NCBI GenBank assembly: GCA_963457665.1 | Contig: OY735220.1 | Location: 29,803,518-29,867,517 of the forward strand | Direction: 5' to 3' | Length of the DNA stretch: 64,000 bases | DNA from: Thysanoteuthis rhombus | Lineage: Eukaryota; Mollusca; Cephalopoda; Oegopsida; Thysanoteuthidae | Part shown: positions 38,278-48,354 of the stretch, one piece after another | How the letters are laid out: every line of letters starts with the position of its first letter | How positions within the stretch are numbered: the stretch's first letter is position 1 | Made by a program: the position numbers and the translations under genes | The notes under the pieces: generated by a model | What the model saw: only the letters and a program-made list of their open reading frames with translations | Told to the model about the DNA's origin: nothing | The model's database searches: none

Positions 38278-39437
38278 CAACAGTGATAATTTAAGGTGGT
38301 AAATTACAACACAGTTCTTTACCTAGATCCATAGACAATACTGAAAATATATTCAAGCAATAATATTCAACTGTAATAGGTCTGCAGGGATCAAGTTTTA
38401 TTAAAGAAAAAAAATGGATTCATCAAAGAAAAATCCTAGTTTTCAAATTACTCATTTTATCTCTGAAATAAATTTTTTTAGGAGAGAATAATAAACAAGA
38501 GGTCCGTACGACTTCAATTCAGGTGCAGGACAACCTTACCACAAGTCGTACTGAGGACGATTACTAACGCCTAAATATGTCCTCAAGCAGCGAAGAATCG
38601 TTTTCTTGTCCTCAGTATGATTCATGATGAGGTCGTCTCCCACAATTATATTTCAAAATGCTAAATCTTTAATATGGGTTCAAAACACTATTGAAAAATA
38701 AAGTGTGGTTTAAATGAAATTTAAACAAAAGGTTAAAAGAAATTACCCGGGTTAGATGTAGCAGGTTGTACTGACTGCTATGTTCGGTGTAGTGTTGGGT
38801 ATTTAAAAAAAAGATTAACATGTGCTGATTTAACACAAAAAGATATCAGCAAAATCCACGATCTAGTAATAAGATTTTCACACTAACTGAACGCTTTTTA
38901 CCATGAATTCACGAAAAACAGAATATAAGATACAAAAAAAAGAGAGAAATAAAAGAATACTTAATATTCAGATACGATAACTTAGGTTAGATATTTTCCT
39001 ATTTCTATGGGAATAGTCTCCTTGTTTGATTCAAATATCATGAATGGATCCTAACAACTGAATCAACAATTCTACACGAGAAATTAAACAATTTACAGGT
39101 ATGAAAGAAAAGATGAAAATTAACCTCAGATTTATTTAAAACCCCCAAATCTTTTGGGGTTCAAGATTAAAACGGACTTATATTTGCAATTCTATCCAAT
39201 TTTGGTGAAAATTCTTTCTTTAATAGTTGGTTTAATGGTTACAACGATGATAAATGCTTATGACATTCCAACCATGACTTTCCTCAGAAATTACAATTAG
39301 ACTAAATTCCTCGAAAATCTTTCAGCCGAGCGAAAACCATTATTTTTTCTTTGTGTTTAATCTTCTCAACATTTATAATATTTCTTAAAGAAGCTCGTCA
39401 AAAATGATGAGGATAAACTACAAATAATTTTGATAAT

Positions 39438-39439
<2 letters not shown>

Positions 39440-39488
<49 letters not shown>
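39440..39488. repeat. (AT)n microsatellite
   Basis: About 24 AT units, some 650 bp from the candidate PRPF38B promoter. Confidence 0.95.
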
Positions 39489-39490
<2 letters not shown>

Positions 39491-40110
39491 CAGATTCTTC
39501 ATAAACTGGGTATGGTTCTGAAAAACGGAAAATTGCTAATAAATTTCTATGCTTTTTTTTTTTGTTTCTCAGTTTAAATAGAGCGTTTTATGATAAAGTC
39601 GACATTTAATTAAATGTATTTTTCTGGATATAATAAGAAATTCAGACACCTATGAGTTAATCCGGCCGTAAAGATAATTATTTTTCAGTTTTTAGGAAAA
39701 TCCGCCTTTTTTGCTCTTTTGGTGTGGAGTGCGTGGTTTAATTCTCTTCTCAGCTACCAACCATAAAAGATCATTTCAAAATCGTTGAAAAGAAGTTTAA
39801 AAAAAATTCACAATACAACATAATTGAAAATATCTTGAGAGTAAAAAAAAATGAACCTAGTACATCTTTTCCTTTGATTTTTATTGCACACAATTGCAAA
39901 AAGATTTCTTCGGGGGAAGAAAAGAAAAAAATTAGAAACTGAATAGCGAATACACTCCTCGGAAATATGTCTCTGAATAATCCGTAAGTGCGAGTAACAA
40001 CAGAATTATCAATCTCACGAAAGAAAAAAAAGGTTTATGGAATCAATAATAATGTCTAAAACCCCTGAAGCGGGGGAAAAATCGAAAATTAATCCTTCCA
40101 AAATACTCAC

Positions 40111-40170
40111 CTGAGAAAGTATGGCCACTGGGAAAAACCGACTTTTACAAAATGGCGTCCAAATGGCTTT
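40111..40170 (-). other. PRPF38B: candidate non-coding first exon of PRPF38B
   Basis: On the minus strand CTCAG is followed by a near-perfect 5' splice site GTGAGT (from 40110), and no ATG occurs in the preceding 60 bases. The exon sits directly downstream of ETS and YY1 motifs typical of housekeeping promoters. No other strong promoter-like cluster was noticed between it and 30039. The 5' boundary is a guess because no transcript is available. Confidence 0.5.
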
Positions 40171-40196
40171 CAAAAATTGTATCCTCAACTTCCGGT
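40148..40196 (-). promoter_or_regulatory. PRPF38B: candidate PRPF38B promoter: ETS and YY1 sites
   Basis: Bases 40188-40196 read ACCGGAAGT on the minus strand, a full ETS/GABPA consensus. Bases 40148-40157 read CAAAATGGCG on the plus strand, a full YY1 core. The ETS site lies about 30-40 bases upstream of the YY1 site in the minus direction, the usual order at TATA-less housekeeping promoters, where YY1 overlaps the first transcribed bases. Confidence 0.5.
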
Positions 40197-40867
40197 TGAA
40201 GAGATTAGAAAAACGAACGGAAAAACTTTTATTCTGTTTTTCTCTAAAAAGTTGAAAAGTTGATGCTGATATATTAATTATAGCAAATAATGACTTCAAA
40301 TTCTCTTTTCTCTGTATACCCCCAAAATAGTCAACTTCAGAAAAAGTATTGTAATGCTAAAACAAAACTTGAACTAATAAAAATGAAGTATTGAAAAGTA
40401 TATTTTACTAAGGTAATCGATTACTGAAAAAAACAAACTATTTTTAATATTGATAAATTAATCCCCAAAATGTTAACAAACTTAGAAAATGAGTTCATTT
40501 CACTTGAAGCGTGTTTCCTCATGGGTAAGAAAATTCATGTATTCCTCTATACCGTGATTCCTATAAGACGAACAGTAGTTCGTTTATTCGTGAATGCTGC
40601 TGTTCTCAAGCGACGCATCGATTCAAGTTTCATTCGCCCCCACAAGAGTTGTCTTTCCTTGTTTCACTTGAATGTCAATTTTTTGTCAGGTCTTCTAATA
40701 ATTCACATGGATATTTTGATCATAGCTTGCCTTTTTTTTCAAATGTTTTACTTTTTGAAAAAATTAATTTTCTTTCCAAACGCCAGCAACAAAACATAGA
40801 ATTGTTTCATGGTATATATACATACCTCTACAAACAAAGTTGAAAGAGTTATATGTATTTATTCACA

Positions 40868-41035
40868 TTGACCTGTCTGTTTTACCACCTAATATCTCCA
40901 AAATTTCTCAACCAATTTTTATCGAATTTTGTGGAAAGACGGGTCATGGATTTAAGAAGAATTGATTAAATTTCAGGGTAGATTCAGGAATGCTTTTTTT
41001 TTATAGTTGAGAGATATTTTTTCATTTCTTTCCAT
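40868..41035 (+). repeat. CTGTC-headed dispersed repeat, copy 1
   Basis: Starts CCTGTCTGTTTTACCACC, then ATATCTCCAAAATTT, GAATTTTGTGGAAAGACG, GTCATGGATTTAAG and TTGAGAGATATTTTTTC. The same order of blocks occurs at 41058-41235 and, inverted, at 47165-47385. No terminal repeats or coding potential were noticed. Confidence 0.75.
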
Positions 41036-41057
41036 ATTATTATATGTATTCAATCAT

Positions 41058-41235
41058 GTCTGTCTGTCTGTTCACACAATATCTCCAAAAGTTTGCAGTG
41101 AATTTCAATGATATTTTGTGGAAGGTTGGGCCATGGGCTAAGGAAAATTTGATTCTTTTCAATAGAGAGATATTTTTTCATAGAAAAAAATATTCCAAAA
41201 TATGGAAGTCAAAACTTTCACACTTACCTCCCCTA
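41058..41235 (+). repeat. CTGTC-headed dispersed repeat, copy 2
   Basis: Starts TGTCTGTCTGTCTGTTCAC, then ATATCTCCAAAAGTTTGCAG, GATATTTTGTGGAAGG, GCCATGGGCTAAGGAAAAT and GAGAGATATTTTTTCAT. It is in tandem with copy 1 and may derive from it or from a dimeric element. Confidence 0.8.
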
Positions 41236-41344
41236 CATCACAGTTATATACAAACTGATTATCATACAGTTTTTAATTTATGTATAGCTTTGGTAGTTAT
41301 TGAATCAAATGCAGAGTAAAATGATTATTTTTTTGTTCTGTGAA

Positions 41345-41425
41345 ACTATTTGATAGAGGTTCAATTTAGCTCATTTGGTAATGATACCAGAATCACCAAA
41401 ATGACTTCAAACTTTAGTCATAGCA
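41345..41425 (+). mobile_element. tRNA-like SINE fragment (family B)
   Basis: CAATTTAGCTCATTTGGTAATG resembles a tRNA A-box region, and CTTCAAACTTTAG a decayed B box. Similar heads (CAATTTAGCNCAGTTGGT) occur at 45641-45715 and 53455-53520. Too decayed to be a tRNA gene. Confidence 0.45.
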
Positions 41426-43466
41426 ACAGCATTTGTTTTATAAAAACCATGAAACCAAAGCTACTCTGTGCTTTACCCAATCATTAGTCAGTCATCAGTG
41501 TCTCTTTATCAGTGCTTCATTCCAGAAGACTACAAAAGAGTGAATGAATCGATCTACTGACTAATATTGAAAACAATTGCAGCCTGAATCAGACCTCTTG
41601 TTCACAGGATGGGATCTCAATGGTTGATTGCAATGAAAACTTCCATCATTGCAGACAGTTGGCAATTAACAGGAATAGTAACTAAACCCACGCAAAGATG
41701 AAGATGAGTCATCAAGGTGATGAAATTTTCCATCTCTTGTTAGGTGCAGCACAACAGTGAAAGAAGAGGGTTTTCTAAGTTCAGAAATGGACAAGACTAT
41801 TCAAATCCCATAACAATATCAGAGAAGCTCCTTCAAAATATGCTACTTTTTAAACAGAAAGTCTTTTTAACTCATCTCTTTTTCTGCAACTGGAGAATTT
41901 TATTTTCATGTTTTCTCATTATATTTTTCTCTTAACCAGGAGATATTTCTTATATCTCCTCACCAAATCATTCTTTTCTCAACTGGGATTTTATTCATCT
42001 ATTTATCAGCTTGTCATTTCTCCAACTAATCCCCCCACTAAATGAGATACAAAATTGACAGTGTCAGTTTGTGATTTGTTAGACTCTAACAACCAGACTA
42101 GACTGAAGAAGAAAGTAAAAATAGAGTCCAAGTCATTTAAACATTTTAAATAATGAACAAGGGGTTGCGATTTCAATCAAACATAAATGATGCCATTGAT
42201 TCATTAAGATAAAATATGAATTCAATTGCACTCATTCAAATAATTCTTATAATATACATGCACTGCTCATTAATGATTGAGATGTGAAATGGAAATGAGT
42301 GTCATCTCTGAAACATCACCTGATAAGATATACAGTTGATTGTCAATAGATATTCATTGTACAAGTATGAATAAATGAAATAAAGTTCATTGATAAAACA
42401 CACTTAGTATATTAAGATCAAATGTAAATAATTTCAAACTCTTTATGCAATAAGCAAATTTATTGGTTCATTTTTCAAACAATCCTTCAATATCTCTGTT
42501 TAAAGGGAAATTTGATAAAAATTGTTATCAATGAATAAAATTCTGAGATGAAGCATTGTTACTATTTCACGAATTATCCAGACTAGTATCTTCATTGATA
42601 GTACATTTCAGTTTTTCCAAACTTCTCTTGGATATACATGCACATATTGGCAGGGGCATTCTGAGGGGTGGGGGTCCAATTGGGTATTTGCTTCCCTTTG
42701 GATCAGGTATTCTTGCTAAGCGTGAGGAGGTTTGAAAGTTGGAAACTCATAACCAATAAAGGATAATGGTGCAGCTCATTTGTATGTAACCTCAAATTAG
42801 CTGCTTACTCCATCGTGTTGACATGAGGTCAGGTTATGTGTGCCCTTCAGCAGTCAAGTGAACCATCTGTAATCTGGAACCTATGGTGGGCTGTACTTGT
42901 TTACACTATAAATGGTGGCAATGCAGCACTTTTTCCACAGTTGGAATGTCTATCATGTAACAGGGTTGACACTAAAATATATTCTGAATACAATATCCTT
43001 TTTCCCCTCTTAATTCCAGAATATATGTTTCTGCTTCCCTCTGGAAAACTGGCAGTGGACGCCCATAAATATGAAAAGCTCTGAATGGAACACTGACAAA
43101 AAGCAAATGACATACATGTCAAACAGTTTATGTATAGATATCATATTTCAGTTTTTTTCTACATTCTTTTGGAAATACATACACTGATCTTTATGCTTAA
43201 GACTACCAGTGACACTTTTATGTCTTTCAGAAGTTATTGCATGTGTTGAATGTAGATAAATGTTAAAAATCTCACAAAATTGAGAGATCATTAGTGTAGT
43301 CAGTGCCTAAAACAAAGAGCCATACAAATTTTAAGTACCTCCTCATAATTTTGTCCAGACTAAAATAGGTGATGATCCGTAAGATACTGGAATACAGATA
43401 TTGTACCCTCAGATGCAAGTATCCCCACAATAAGATGTGGCAGGTTATAACGTGGTTCACAATATA

Positions 43467-43498
43467 TGTGTGTGTCTGTGTGTGTGTGTGTGTGTGTG
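43467..43498. repeat. (TG)n microsatellite
   Basis: About fifteen TG units with one C interruption. Confidence 0.95.
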
Positions 43499-43734
43499 GT
43501 TTATATATTTTATACTAGATATATATATTTCTATATTTATTGAAGTCAGATATCAGTGTTTTATCACTAACACTAACCTTTCTCTACACATGATTTACAT
43601 ATATATTTTATATTCTTACATAATTTGATTGGCCCTTGTCAAGGTTGATGTACTTCTGTACTGCTTGACCCAGAGATTGTGTACATCATCAGCTCATTGA
43701 AGGAAGCAGAGATGCAATATAAGAAAAAAGTGAA

Positions 43735-43960
43735 AATTACAAAAGTCTGTCAATATAGGTTTCTTTAGTTTTTAAGTTGGTCTGGCTGGTTGGCTGGCTT
43801 TGTATGTATGTATCATGTGTACAGGTCACACTAATAGAGATAGGGGGTTGAAAATTCAAGCATTTAGTCCTTATTATATCTAGAAAACCGTCTTCTTTAA
43901 CCCCTCCTGCCTCAGTTTTTAGTGGGGGATTCACTGTTAAATGGATCATTGACTAACAAG
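43735..43960 (+). repeat. dispersed repeat shared with 57095-57320
   Basis: The shared blocks GTCAA(T/C)ATAGGTTTCTT and GTATCATGTGTACAGG occur in the same order and orientation at 57095-57180, with weaker similarity afterwards (TCCC/CCCTCCT, CAGTTT, TGTTAAAT). Class unknown. Confidence 0.6.
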
Positions 43961-44117
43961 ATCTGTTATTTATCATTATCATTTTTTTGACTACATTTTA
44001 AAACTGAAACTGCCAGACTGTGAAATAAATGGTCAAGTATGAACAAACATAGCTGTCAATCAGAATAAAGGAAAGGTTCAAGGGTCTTATTTGTACTTGT
44101 GTCTTCTGGTTGAGTCT

Positions 44118-44175
44118 TAGTAGCTTAATTGGTAGAGCAGGCAGCTGTGTAGAGATCCTGATCCAATTTTTACCC
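44118..44175 (+). mobile_element. tRNA-like SINE head fragment
   Basis: AGTAGCTTAATTGGTAGAGC is a good tRNA A-box region. After it the B box is poor (CCTGATCCAATTT), and no acceptor stem pairs across the candidate, so this is a SINE or tRNA relic rather than a gene. Confidence 0.5.
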
Positions 44176-44274
44176 TCTTCAAGTTGTTTGTAGCATGAGA
44201 AGTTTCAAAAGCAAGCTTCAAAAAAAAAGACCCAGAATGAAAGTAATATATTTTGCATGTATATGTGTGTCAAT

Positions 44275-44276
<2 letters not shown>

Positions 44277-44344
<68 letters not shown>

Positions 44345-44345
44345 A
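44277..44345. repeat. (AT)n(GA)n microsatellite
   Basis: About 27 AT units followed by six to seven GA units. Confidence 0.95.
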
Positions 44346-45464
44346 AGAAGAATATCCATAGAAGACAACAAACTGTCTTAGAAAAAAGAACAAAGTCTGA
44401 ATATATTTCTAAATAAAATGATACTTTGTTTTATCATTAAAAAATTAAGAAGAGAAATCAACAAATTTGAATTTTTGAGTTGAGAATTTTCCCGTCTGTT
44501 CCAAAAAAAGTTCAAAACATAGAATCAACAAATGAAATTCATAAAATTTTCCTATTATACAATTTTTCTTCACAGCGAATTAACAAAGATCCACTTATAT
44601 TTTCCTTTCAATTGAATATTTTATTGTTATTCCTCTCTTACGCAGACTGTCCTCTGAAAATCAATACAGGTGTTGAATAGCCTCCAAAATCTAAAACTTT
44701 CCATTACATTTTATTAATCTATTATCTTATCTTTTTGATCCTGCTTGCACACTCCAAAAATCAAGATTCCTTTAAAAAATTTTGTGGAACTTCCTTATCC
44801 TAGTTTCAGATTATCTTAGGTTCTTTTCCTGGAATTATTTCCAGCCAAAGCATCTGATAAACAGACCCCTTTCCCCGTTCTACTCATCAATTCTTTTTGT
44901 GATCAAGCAATATTTCGATCTCAGAGGGAACATTTTTTTCACTTCTATCAATTATTGCTTTCTTTTTTTTCTTTTCTCTACAAATCAAATTCTCATCTGC
45001 TTTTCTCAAATTTTCTGCTAGTAGCAATTTTTTTGGTAACTTCCGTTTATTTCCATATAATCTTGGAAATTGATAATAAATCATTTTTTATTTAATTCCT
45101 TCCAAGTTTTTTTTTTCTTACAGTTAAATCACATAATTTGAATGCAACTTATACCATCAAATGTCTCTGAAATTAAACTTGATTTTTTTCGAATTCATAA
45201 AACAAACAATTGAACTGATTTATTCTCACAGTAGAAGGGAAGTTACTCAGATATATGATCAAATGATTACCCCCCTTTGATCATTTATCCTCGAAGTGTA
45301 TTATACGTGTATACCGAGCTTTTTGTTGGTGATGTGAATTAGTATCTAATCTAAGACTTATTCTTTTTTTTCTCACTCAATGCTGTTTACTTACTGCAAT
45401 AAAAAATCAACTATAAAATCAAGATGAAGGAAAAAGTAGTCATAACAAACCTGACTACAGCAGG

Positions 45465-45875
45465 GTCAGACTCTACATCTACTATCCTAACTGAAGATGA
45501 TTACTGTAACTTTTGTAGTATATAAATAATAGATGAAAAATTAAAAAAATACATTTTTCTATTATAAATTTTTTGATATGAAATAAACCCAGGCGTATCT
45601 TTAGCGTAAATCACATAGATATGTAAGACTTATTCAAAACTCAATTTAGCACAGTTGGTCAGGCATTCAGCAACCAATCACTCTGTCATGATTTCAAATC
45701 ACAGTAGGGAAATGTTCATCTTATATATGTATTTATTAGAATGAGAGAAGCACTTGCATATTTTCAAAATAAATTTTTGTAGCAATGTAAGACTTGTCAA
45801 TTTAGCTCTGCTACTAAGAGACCGAGCCTACCAATCAGTTTTGGTTGTGATTTCCAATCAGGGTACGGAAATGTT
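45465..45875 (+). mobile_element. composite tRNA-like SINE (dimer, family B)
   Basis: Two tRNA-like units lie in tandem (45641-45715 and 45799-45875), each preceded by ATGTAAGACTT and followed by GGGAAATGTT or CGGAAATGTT. Upstream is ACTGAAGATGATTACTG, shared with 53300-53316. The unit order (leader, ATGTAAGACTT, tRNA-like head, GGAAATG) suggests a dimeric SINE or two nested copies. Confidence 0.55.
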
Positions 45876-46534
45876 AATAAAAACAGTCAATATAAAGATG
45901 CAAGTCTGAGCAAATTGTTTCATGATATAAAAGCCCTGGTCACTTTTTTGTCAGTTTGTTTATTAGTTTCTGCCGTGCAAACAAAAAGGAAGAGAGGAAG
46001 AGGATAAAGCAATACTGTGTCCGTCTCTTTACATCTCCATCACTATTACTACTGCTGAGGTCTTGGTAGTAGCACTGAAAACAATTCCACTAAATATAAC
46101 CATTTATTTCATATTAAAGAAAATCATTTTTTTTCCCAATTGTGTTGCCTCATTAATTACCAAAAAAAACATATGAAGGAAAAAGTATATGAAGAGTTGT
46201 CAAAATTGACAGAAACATAAAATTCATTCAAGGAATGCATTTTTTTTTGTTTGCAATCAATACATTTAAAATACATATAAGCATATGTGATTTATCCATG
46301 TGCAATTGATTCTATCATTTTCACTTGGTTATATGCTAGTTGTATATTAATTACTTTGAGTAATTAAGTAATTTCAAATCAAAATTATTTGTCCCCTTCA
46401 CAAACTATGTGCTTCCAAGCCACAAATGTTGGTTTGTCATCTCTCATGATTCCTTTCCATAGCCAACGATAGTGTTATTTAGTGAAATAACTCAATACGT
46501 AACATGAATTCTGGGTTGGTTAATCTACTTATAC

Positions 46535-46695
46535 AATAAAGAGTGTGATTTTCTGGGTTGTCTGTCCATGACTATGGACTCTTCCAGTTGAAAGCAACAA
46601 TTTTGAAGGGAAATGGACTCCTCCGCTAAAATGAGTTACTCTATTTTCTAAAAAAAATCATCTATTAGAATTCAAGTACAGATAGTCTCTGCTTT
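46535..46695 (+). repeat. dispersed repeat with TCTGTCCAT/ATGGACTCTTC core, copy 1
   Basis: Shares AGTGTGATTTTCTG...TCTGTCCATGACTATGGACTCTTCCA and the following AAGCAACAA with 61915-62095. The core has GTCCAT facing ATGGAC, a short palindrome. Not classified. Confidence 0.6.
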
Positions 46696-47164
46696 TTAAA
46701 ATTTTGCTTTACACAATATTTTCGCTTTTATAAAAAAAAGGTTGAAAGAGAAAGTAGAGTCAAGCTTTTCTTCCACAGTGAGCCATTGTTTGAAGCAGTG
46801 AGCACCTTCTTCCGCACCTCAGTCTCTTGTGTCTCCCACCAGCATAACCTCTAATAACTCCGCCTCACATACCATCCTTATCATTTAGGGGGCCTGGAAA
46901 CTGTTTGCTCTAAGCCATTTTGGCTTATAAAAGGCTTTTATTGGAGCACACTGTTCTCGGAAAGAGGGGAAATCTGAACCATTCATTTTTTATGGTATTA
47001 ACAAGTAACATAGGTAAAACATTCTGAGTAAAAGTAAGTAGAACACTTGAATTTGTTCTTCTTTACATGGAAAAAAATGTTTGGATTCTAAGTATCATAA
47101 GTAAATAAAATAAACATACCACTGCCAAACGACATAGTGACTAAAAACTGAATGAAAATTAATT

Positions 47165-47385
47165 CATATATAGCAAAAATAAAGGGAATGTAACTACCTT
47201 TTCTCTATATATAAAAAAAATATCTCTCAATCAAAAAATTACTCCCTGGGTCTGTCCCCAAATTCAACCAATCCTTCCTCAGCCCATGACTTACCCTTCC
47301 AAAAATCGAATTGAAATTCATTGAGTAACTTTTGGAAATATTGTATTGATAAATAGACAGACAGACATGAATGAATACTTTACCT
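47165..47385 (-). repeat. CTGTC-headed dispersed repeat, copy 3
   Basis: On the minus strand it starts ATGTCTGTCTGTCTATTTAT and continues with ATATTTCCAAAAGTTACTC, GATTTTTGGAAGG, GTCATGGGCTGAGGAAGG and TTGAGAGATATTTTTTT, the same order as copies 1 and 2. Confidence 0.75.
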
Positions 47386-47442
47386 CCTCCAATTTCCGTT
47401 CTGGAGACAAATCTTCATCAAAAAGAATCAAAAATTATTATT

Positions 47443-47466
47443 AGAGAGAGAGAGAGAGAGAGAGAG
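47443..47466. repeat. (AG)n microsatellite
   Basis: Twelve AG units, about 75 bp upstream of the X-box of the glutaredoxin-like gene. Confidence 0.95.
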
Positions 47467-47540
47467 TATGTAATCAAGGGAGTTAATCCAGACTTATTTC
47501 CTCTAAGTTATCTACCTTGAATTAGAAGATGTAGTTTATG

Positions 47541-47554
47541 GTTTCCATAGAAAC
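47541..47554 (+). promoter_or_regulatory. RFX X-box upstream of the glutaredoxin-like gene
   Basis: GTTTCCATAGAAAC fits the nematode ciliary X-box consensus RYYNYY-AT-RRNRAC at all 14 positions. It lies 64 bp upstream of the ATG at 47618, inside the usual window for functional X-boxes. RFX factors (DAF-19 family) bind such sites in genes for cilia and sperm flagella. It is nearly palindromic, as expected for a dimer site. Confidence 0.6.
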
Positions 47555-47617
47555 GATAGGTCTATGGGCAATTTAAATAAAGGAACGATTTAATTCACAT
47601 CTGTAGATCAACAATAA

Positions 47618-48292
47618 ATGTCTAGATTTGTCGATGCCAAAATAATCCAACGAAGGATAATCCTGTTCTCCAAGAAGTATGTCCCTGCATGCCGTCAAGT
47701 GAAAGAAATACTTCATGGTTTCAACTTGAGTTCTAGAATTTTTGAAGTAGTTGAAATTGAAAGTCGTCAGGATGTTAACGAAATTGAAAATTATTTCCAA
47801 GTCATTTGCCTCACCGACCACAGAGAAGTAAGATAAATATATATATACTTTTTTTATGATTAATCACATTACTCCCTTAGATGGGTGATTTTTACTTTTT
47901 CGGCATTAGATTTAGAACATTTTCGCGTTAGATTTCGATGCACTAATGTTTATCAACCTCAGTACGGCATTTTTTCGTCAAAAATTTTGAAATTTTCACT
48001 GATCTCAGCCCCCCCACCCCTGAAAACTTCATCCATGGATTTTTTTCAAAGAATCCAGTTTCAAATCAAAGCAGAAAACGAACTTTCAAAACTCAGATTT
48101 GAAGGATATAAGTTAGGTTTGGGGTTTTATATCAGCCCGCGCAAGGTTTAGCCAGAAAGCTCCGAGGATGCGCAAAGTTTTTATATAAGCAATAAATATA
48201 TTAGGATTTAAATTTTGCAAAGCACAGACAAGGCTGCTAGGAGCCTAAGCTTGACATGGCCTGATGCTGCCAGTGGTTGGGTTTAGTATTAA

Positions 48293-48354
<62 letters not shown>

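Larger units (their letters stand above)
30040..40110 (-). other. probable PRPF38B 5'UTR intron (10 kb)
   Basis: Lies between the acceptor at 30040 and the candidate donor at 40110. Apart from foldback elements (36178-36363, 38048-38277), poly-G tracts (32298-32312, 34806-34816) and an AT microsatellite (39440-39488), it is AT-rich sequence with no recognised exon on either strand. Confidence 0.5.
40200..47540. other. intergenic, PRPF38B promoter to glutaredoxin-like gene
   Basis: Divergent intergenic stretch between the PRPF38B promoter and the plus-strand glutaredoxin-like gene. It contains three copies of a CTGTC-headed repeat, tRNA-like SINE fragments, AT/TG/AG microsatellites and other dispersed repeats listed separately. 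No coding exon was recognised. Confidence 0.6.

Noticed and set aside
42836-43122. short gene open on both strands (73-82 codons)
   Set aside because: No domain or splice context, and flanking segments (CATTTCAGTTTTT..., 42600 and 43145) look like paired repeats, so it is probably repeat-derived.
44118-44190. tRNA gene
   Set aside because: The A-box region is good (TAGCTTAATTGGTAGAGC), but there is no pairing acceptor stem and the B box is poor. Kept as a SINE or tRNA relic.
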